In this document: one piece after another, positions 14,204-16,552 of the stretch | How positions within the stretch are numbered: the first letter of the stretch is position 1 | Layout of the letters: every line of letters starts with the position of its first letter | Origin: Methanomassiliicoccus sp. UBA6 | GTDB taxonomy: Archaea > Thermoplasmatota > Thermoplasmata > Methanomassiliicoccales > Methanomassiliicoccaceae | Assembly: GCA_002508545.1 (NCBI GenBank) | Contig: DAVH01000024.1 | Span: 1,854 to 18,405, forward strand | Direction of reading: 5' to 3' | DNA length: 16,552 nt | Notes under the pieces: generated by a model | Told to the model about the DNA's origin: nothing | Databases searched by the model: none | Seen by the model: the letters and a program-made list of their open reading frames with translations, nothing else | Made by a program: the position numbers and the translations under genes

Positions 14204-14767
14204 CTATCCAGCGGTATCGGAACGGAATCTTCTACGCATCATGGCCGCACATGCACGCCAGGCCAGCATGATGCCCGCCCAGTAGAACACCGCATATGCA
14301 ATGGAAGCGCGAGTGATCCCGGCGAAGAAGTTGGTCAGCGCGAACCACCTGATGTCCATTAAGCCCTTCTGATTGAACAGGGAGAAGAGATACAGGGGTA
14401 CGGTGTCGACCATGATGGGGGTGCTGAGGATGAGGTAAAGCCCCAAGTACCTGGTTCGGTCGATGAACCGATGCATACGGTTCATGAAGCCGCGGAGGAA
14501 CCTGTTCCTGGAGAACAACCTCTCCGTCCTGCCGCCGATCCTGTCGCCGAGCGCGAACACCAGCACCGAGCCGACGGCCTTGCCCGCGCCAAGGAGCAGT
14601 GCCTTAACGATGATCGGCGTCTCCGGACTGTAGAACAGTCCGAACTCCACCGGGATGGGGAGAAAGGTCGTGGCCGCGACCGCGTACAGGAAGAAGACGA
14701 TGCTGTAGACCACCGGGTCGTGGGATAGCCCTTGGAGGAACAGCATGAGGTCGTACAGCGAGGCCAC
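14204..14767 (-). CDS. Small VTT/SNARE-associated-like membrane protein
   Basis: The 187-aa protein has hydrophobic segments at about 18-36, 52-74, 108-128 and 145-170. It resembles the VTT (DedA/TMEM41-like) fold, with a Pro-rich re-entrant-like FLPIPVEFG near 35-43, GAGKAVGSVLVFALGDRIGG (61-80) with the Gly-rich helix, and a second polar helix pair after it. DedA-type proteins are lipid scramblases or transporters. This one is short and divergent, so the assignment is tentative. The start is GTG (14765-14767), and GTTAAG on the minus strand (14791-14796) lies about 27 bases upstream, fitting a leaderless transcript. Confidence 0.6.
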   Translation of the reverse strand: MASLYDLMLFLQGLSHDPVVYSIVFFLYAVAATTFLPIPVEFGLFYSPETPIIVKALLLGAGKAVGSVLVFALGDRIGGRTERLFSRNRFLRGFMNRMHRFIDRTRYLGLYLILSTPIMVDTVPLYLFSLFNQKGLMDIRWFALTNFFAGITRASIAYAVFYWAGIMLAWRACAAMMRRRFRSDTAG

Positions 14768-15081
14768 GGTACGGATAATGGCTGCAGGAGCTTAACGTTG
14801 AGGTTGCTAATGCCGGCGCGCTGGAGTACGTATCGTGTATTATGGAAGGGATAAAAGGGCGGCTGTACTTTCCTCGGATCGCCCATCATTCATCACCAAG
14901 TCAGTTCTGATGTTATCGTCATCGGAAAGTGAATAACCATTGTCTCATCGACAATAAACATATCGCCTGCTCCCCCTTCGCTAAATGGCGGGAGTGGGGC
15001 CATTCGTTCAGTTACGGGCATTTCGATCAAGGTTCGATATAATCGGCGATTCACAGGCGCTCTTCATCTTTCTTTATAAGA

Positions 15082-15107
15082 TATTACGATAATCTGTTAT
15101 CGTAATA
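15082..15107. promoter_or_regulatory. Perfect 26-base inverted repeat, probable operator of the Fic gene
   Basis: Arms TATTACGATAA (15082-15092) and TTATCGTAATA (15097-15107) are exact complements around the spacer TCTG. It lies between two TATA boxes: after TCTTTATAAG (15071-15080), where it would cover that promoter's transcript start, and just before TATATAA (15116-15122). Such a dyad is the normal target of a dimeric winged-helix regulator. The Fic protein itself carries a winged helix, so autoregulation is likely (inference). Confidence 0.65.
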
Positions 15108-15115
15108 AGTAAGAG

Positions 15116-15122
15116 TATATAA
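15116..15122 (+). promoter_or_regulatory. TATA box of the Fic gene
   Basis: TATATAA is centred about 30 bases upstream of the ATG at 15149, fitting a leaderless or very short-leader transcript. Confidence 0.5.
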
Positions 15123-15148
15123 GCCAAAGCTCATTCCGATATCTAATT

Positions 15149-16303
15149 ATGATAAATAATTACTCTAATTTAACCCAGTTTAAACCACGGGGTTATCCGG
15201 TCAGCCACAAGCGGAAGGTGCCGTTCGCGCCCCGCATCGCCATCAGCAGGGAGTTCACCGAGCGCATCAACCGCGTAAGGGAGCTCGACCAAGAGTTCGA
15301 GCGGTTCATCCTGAGAGCCGATGACTACCTGGACCTGGTCGTCAGCGCCTATGCCTCCAACATCCACTGGTCCACAGCCCTGGAAGGAAATCCGCTATCG
15401 GAGGAAGAGGTCCGCAAGGTGACGAGGATGACGATGACCGGGCGGATGGAGCACCCCGGCGGTCCTAACCAGGAGATAATCAATCATCTGGTTAACGTGT
15501 ACATGCCGATGGGCTTCCAGCTGCCCTGGACCAGGGAGACGCTGTGCCGACTGAACGAGTACCTGCTGGAGGACACCGGAAACCGGTCGAGGACCGGCAC
15601 CTTTCGCACCAAGCTAGCGTATGTCGGTGATCCCCGCATAGGAGAGGTACACTTCAGGCCCGCTCCCCCGGAGCACATCGGGGAGGAGATCGACTCGCTG
15701 CTGGACTGGGTCAATAACGAAGCGCCGATCTACAACCCCGTCATCGCCGCCTCGGTCATGTTCCACGAGTTCGAGAGCATCCATCCGTTCGAGGACGGGA
15801 ACGGCCGGACCGGGAGGTGCCTGTTCCACCTCTACCTGAAGTACACCGCCCTGAAGAACTCCCATCTCTGCAAGATCGATCACAAGATGCTCGAGAACAG
15901 CGAGCTCTATTACGGCCTGCTCGGCTACGCGGACCAGGAAGGCTCATACAAGGAACTGCTGGACTTCATATCAATCGCGCTGTTGGAGAGCTACGAGGAA
16001 GCGCATGAAGAGCTGATGAGCAAGGACCTCCTGAGCTCGTCGCTGGACGAGACCGCCAAGCAGCTGCTGATCAGGGCGCGCAGGCACAAGGATTACTTCT
16101 CCATCCGGGAGGCGAGGTCCTGGATCAACGGCCTGAGCGAGCAGACCATCGCCAAGAGGCTGAAGGAGCTGGAGACGGAGGGCGCGCTGGAATCGAGGGG
16201 CAGGACCGTGGGGCTCCGATACCGGTTCAAGGACCCCTTCATGGGGACCAGGGAGCTCCTCCAGCGGAGGCTGAGGGAAAAGGAGGCGAGCGATCGACAC
16301 TAG
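15149..16303 (+). CDS. Fic-family AMP-transferase (class II) with C-terminal winged helix
   Basis: Fic proteins transfer AMP, or rarely another nucleotide group, to hydroxyl side chains of target proteins. The catalytic motif HPFEDGNGRTGR is complete at 212-223. The inhibitory helix motif (S/T)xxxE(G/N) is present at 75-80 (STALEG, Glu79) on the N-terminal side, so this is a self-inhibited class II Fic. Residues about 305-370 form a winged helix (FSIREARSWINGLSEQTIAKRLKELETEGALES), as in the large DUF4172-like/Fic-HTH group. The 384-aa length fits. The first 14 codons are AT-rich, unlike the rest. It stands alone with no separate antitoxin gene. A perfect palindrome lies just upstream. Targets are unknown; toxin or stress-signal roles are both possible. 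Confidence 0.93.
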   Translation: MINNYSNLTQFKPRGYPVSHKRKVPFAPRIAISREFTERINRVRELDQEFERFILRADDYLDLVVSAYASNIHWSTALEGNPLSEEEVRKVTRMTMTGRMEHPGGPNQEIINHLVNVYMPMGFQLPWTRETLCRLNEYLLEDTGNRSRTGTFRTKLAYVGDPRIGEVHFRPAPPEHIGEEIDSLLDWVNNEAPIYNPVIAASVMFHEFESIHPFEDGNGRTGRCLFHLYLKYTALKNSHLCKIDHKMLENSELYYGLLGYADQEGSYKELLDFISIALLESYEEAHEELMSKDLLSSSLDETAKQLLIRARRHKDYFSIREARSWINGLSEQTIAKRLKELETEGALESRGRTVGLRYRFKDPFMGTRELLQRRLREKEASDRH

Positions 16304-16391
16304 GCGGGGAACCCACCGATGCCCTTCGGGTCCACTGGCCGCGCAGGCTGGTCTCCGCCCCCTGCCTTGTCCCGCCCCTCCATTCGGCGCC

Positions 16392-16401
16392 ATCTTAAGA
16401 T
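16392..16401. promoter_or_regulatory. TATA-like palindrome upstream of the ArsC-like gene
   Basis: ATCTTAAGAT is a perfect 10-base palindrome centred about 25 bases before the ATG at 16421. It overlaps the likely TATA box, so it may be both a core promoter element and a repressor site. The rest of the 117-base gap after the Fic gene shows nothing clear. Confidence 0.35.
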
Positions 16402-16420
16402 ATCCGGCCTTCTCTAGAGC

Positions 16421-16552
16421 ATGAAGAGGATGAACATGGCACAGGACATCGATTCACCGGGGCCGCCCAAGCGCGTCCTCTTCGTGTGCTGCGAGAACTC
16501 CGCCCGCTCCCAGATCGCCGAGGCGGTCCTGAACGCCCGGTACGGCTCGAGG
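16421..16552 (+). CDS. ArsC / low-molecular-weight phosphotyrosine phosphatase-like protein (partial, N-terminal 44 residues)
   Basis: The visible N-terminus includes PKRVLFVCCENSARSQIAEA, matching the P-loop of thioredoxin-type arsenate reductases and LMW phosphatases (FVCxxNxxRSQ). The motif C-(x5)-R is satisfied by the first Cys of the CC pair and the Arg of SARSQ. The NSARSQIAEA form favours the ArsC-like side, which reduces arsenate or acts as a tyrosine phosphatase. The gene runs off the window, so the resolving cysteines of ArsC cannot be checked. ATG at 16421 is the first start; ATGs at 16430 and 16436 are in frame and also possible. A leading segment (MAQDIDSPGPP) precedes the first strand. 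Confidence 0.8.
   Translation, partial: MKRMNMAQDIDSPGPPKRVLFVCCENSARSQIAEAVLNARYGSR

Larger units (their letters stand above)
14768..15148. other. 381-base non-coding regulatory region upstream of the Fic gene
   Basis: No gene is supported. It holds two TATA-like boxes (TCTTTATAAG, 15071-15080, and TATATAA, 15116-15122), a perfect 11-base inverted repeat (15082-15107), a second smaller inverted repeat ATTGTC-TCATC-GACAAT (14939-14955), and a partial copy of the operator arm, TTATCGTCATC (14913-14923). The 22-codon frame from 14842 has no ribosome-binding site. AT content rises sharply toward the Fic start. Confidence 0.6.

Noticed and set aside
14842..14910. 22-codon open frame upstream of the Fic gene
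   Set aside because: There is no ribosome-binding site or promoter at a proper distance and no similarity that I recognise.
14971..15000. C-rich/G-rich imperfect stem (CTCCCCC ... GGGAGTGGGG)
   Set aside because: The pairing is interrupted and has no following T tract, so neither terminator nor RNA gene can be supported.
1..16552. CRISPR arrays, tRNAs, rRNAs, insertion sequences
   Set aside because: No regularly spaced repeats, tRNA-like cloverleaf, rRNA core sequence or transposase motif was seen on reading both strands; a dedicated tRNA/RNA scan was not possible.

Overview
The window is from an archaeon. It carries the archaeal/eukaryotic-type primase small subunit, ribosomal protein L18Ae (LX), prefoldin alpha, FtsY, archaeal type IV pilins with the DUF1628 N-terminus, and an archaeal HPS-RraA fusion. 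Many genes have TATA-like boxes about 26 bases upstream of the start codon, which fits leaderless or short-leader transcription. High GC, short intergenic gaps and this gene mix suggest a euryarchaeote of the Thermoplasmata, perhaps Methanomassiliicoccales. That placement is an inference; no rRNA or methanogenesis gene is present to settle it.

Layout. Bases 1-2111 (minus strand) hold a cut pyrimidine reductase/DHFR-like gene and, upstream of it, the conserved information-processing operon rpl18a-pfdA-ftsY. A BioB-like radical SAM gene (2181-2999, +) diverges from that operon and converges on a four-helix membrane protein with an ectodomain (2990-3796, -). The primase gene priS (3869-5086, -) is divergent from a small winged-helix-like protein (5163-5636, +), which overlaps tail to tail with a lysylphosphatidylglycerol-synthase-like membrane protein (5590-6627, -). 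The HtpX protease follows (6754-7635, +), then a two-gene minus-strand operon, HPS-RraA and a PHP-domain protein, whose genes overlap by 19 bases.

Bases 9762-12486 (+) form the most distinctive region: a KaiC-like ATPase translationally coupled to a RecA-fold-like partner with no P-loop, then two paralogous type IV pilins of lower GC, separated by a 317-base non-coding gap with inverted repeats. The remainder holds a tiny winged-helix protein, a PHB-depolymerase-like esterase without a signal peptide, an RDD membrane protein, a small VTT/SNARE-associated-like membrane protein, and a class II Fic AMP-transferase with a C-terminal winged helix. A perfect 26-base inverted repeat lies in the Fic promoter. 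The window ends in the start of an ArsC/low-molecular-weight phosphatase-like gene.

How the genes may work together. L18Ae, prefoldin and FtsY serve translation, folding and membrane targeting. HPS-RraA probably supplies ribulose 5-phosphate or handles formaldehyde, with the PHP protein tightly coupled to it. The KaiC-like pair may be a nucleotide-dependent regulator or assembly factor linked to the adjacent pilins. The Fic protein probably autoregulates through its own promoter palindrome. No rRNA, tRNA, CRISPR array, transposase or insertion sequence was recognised.
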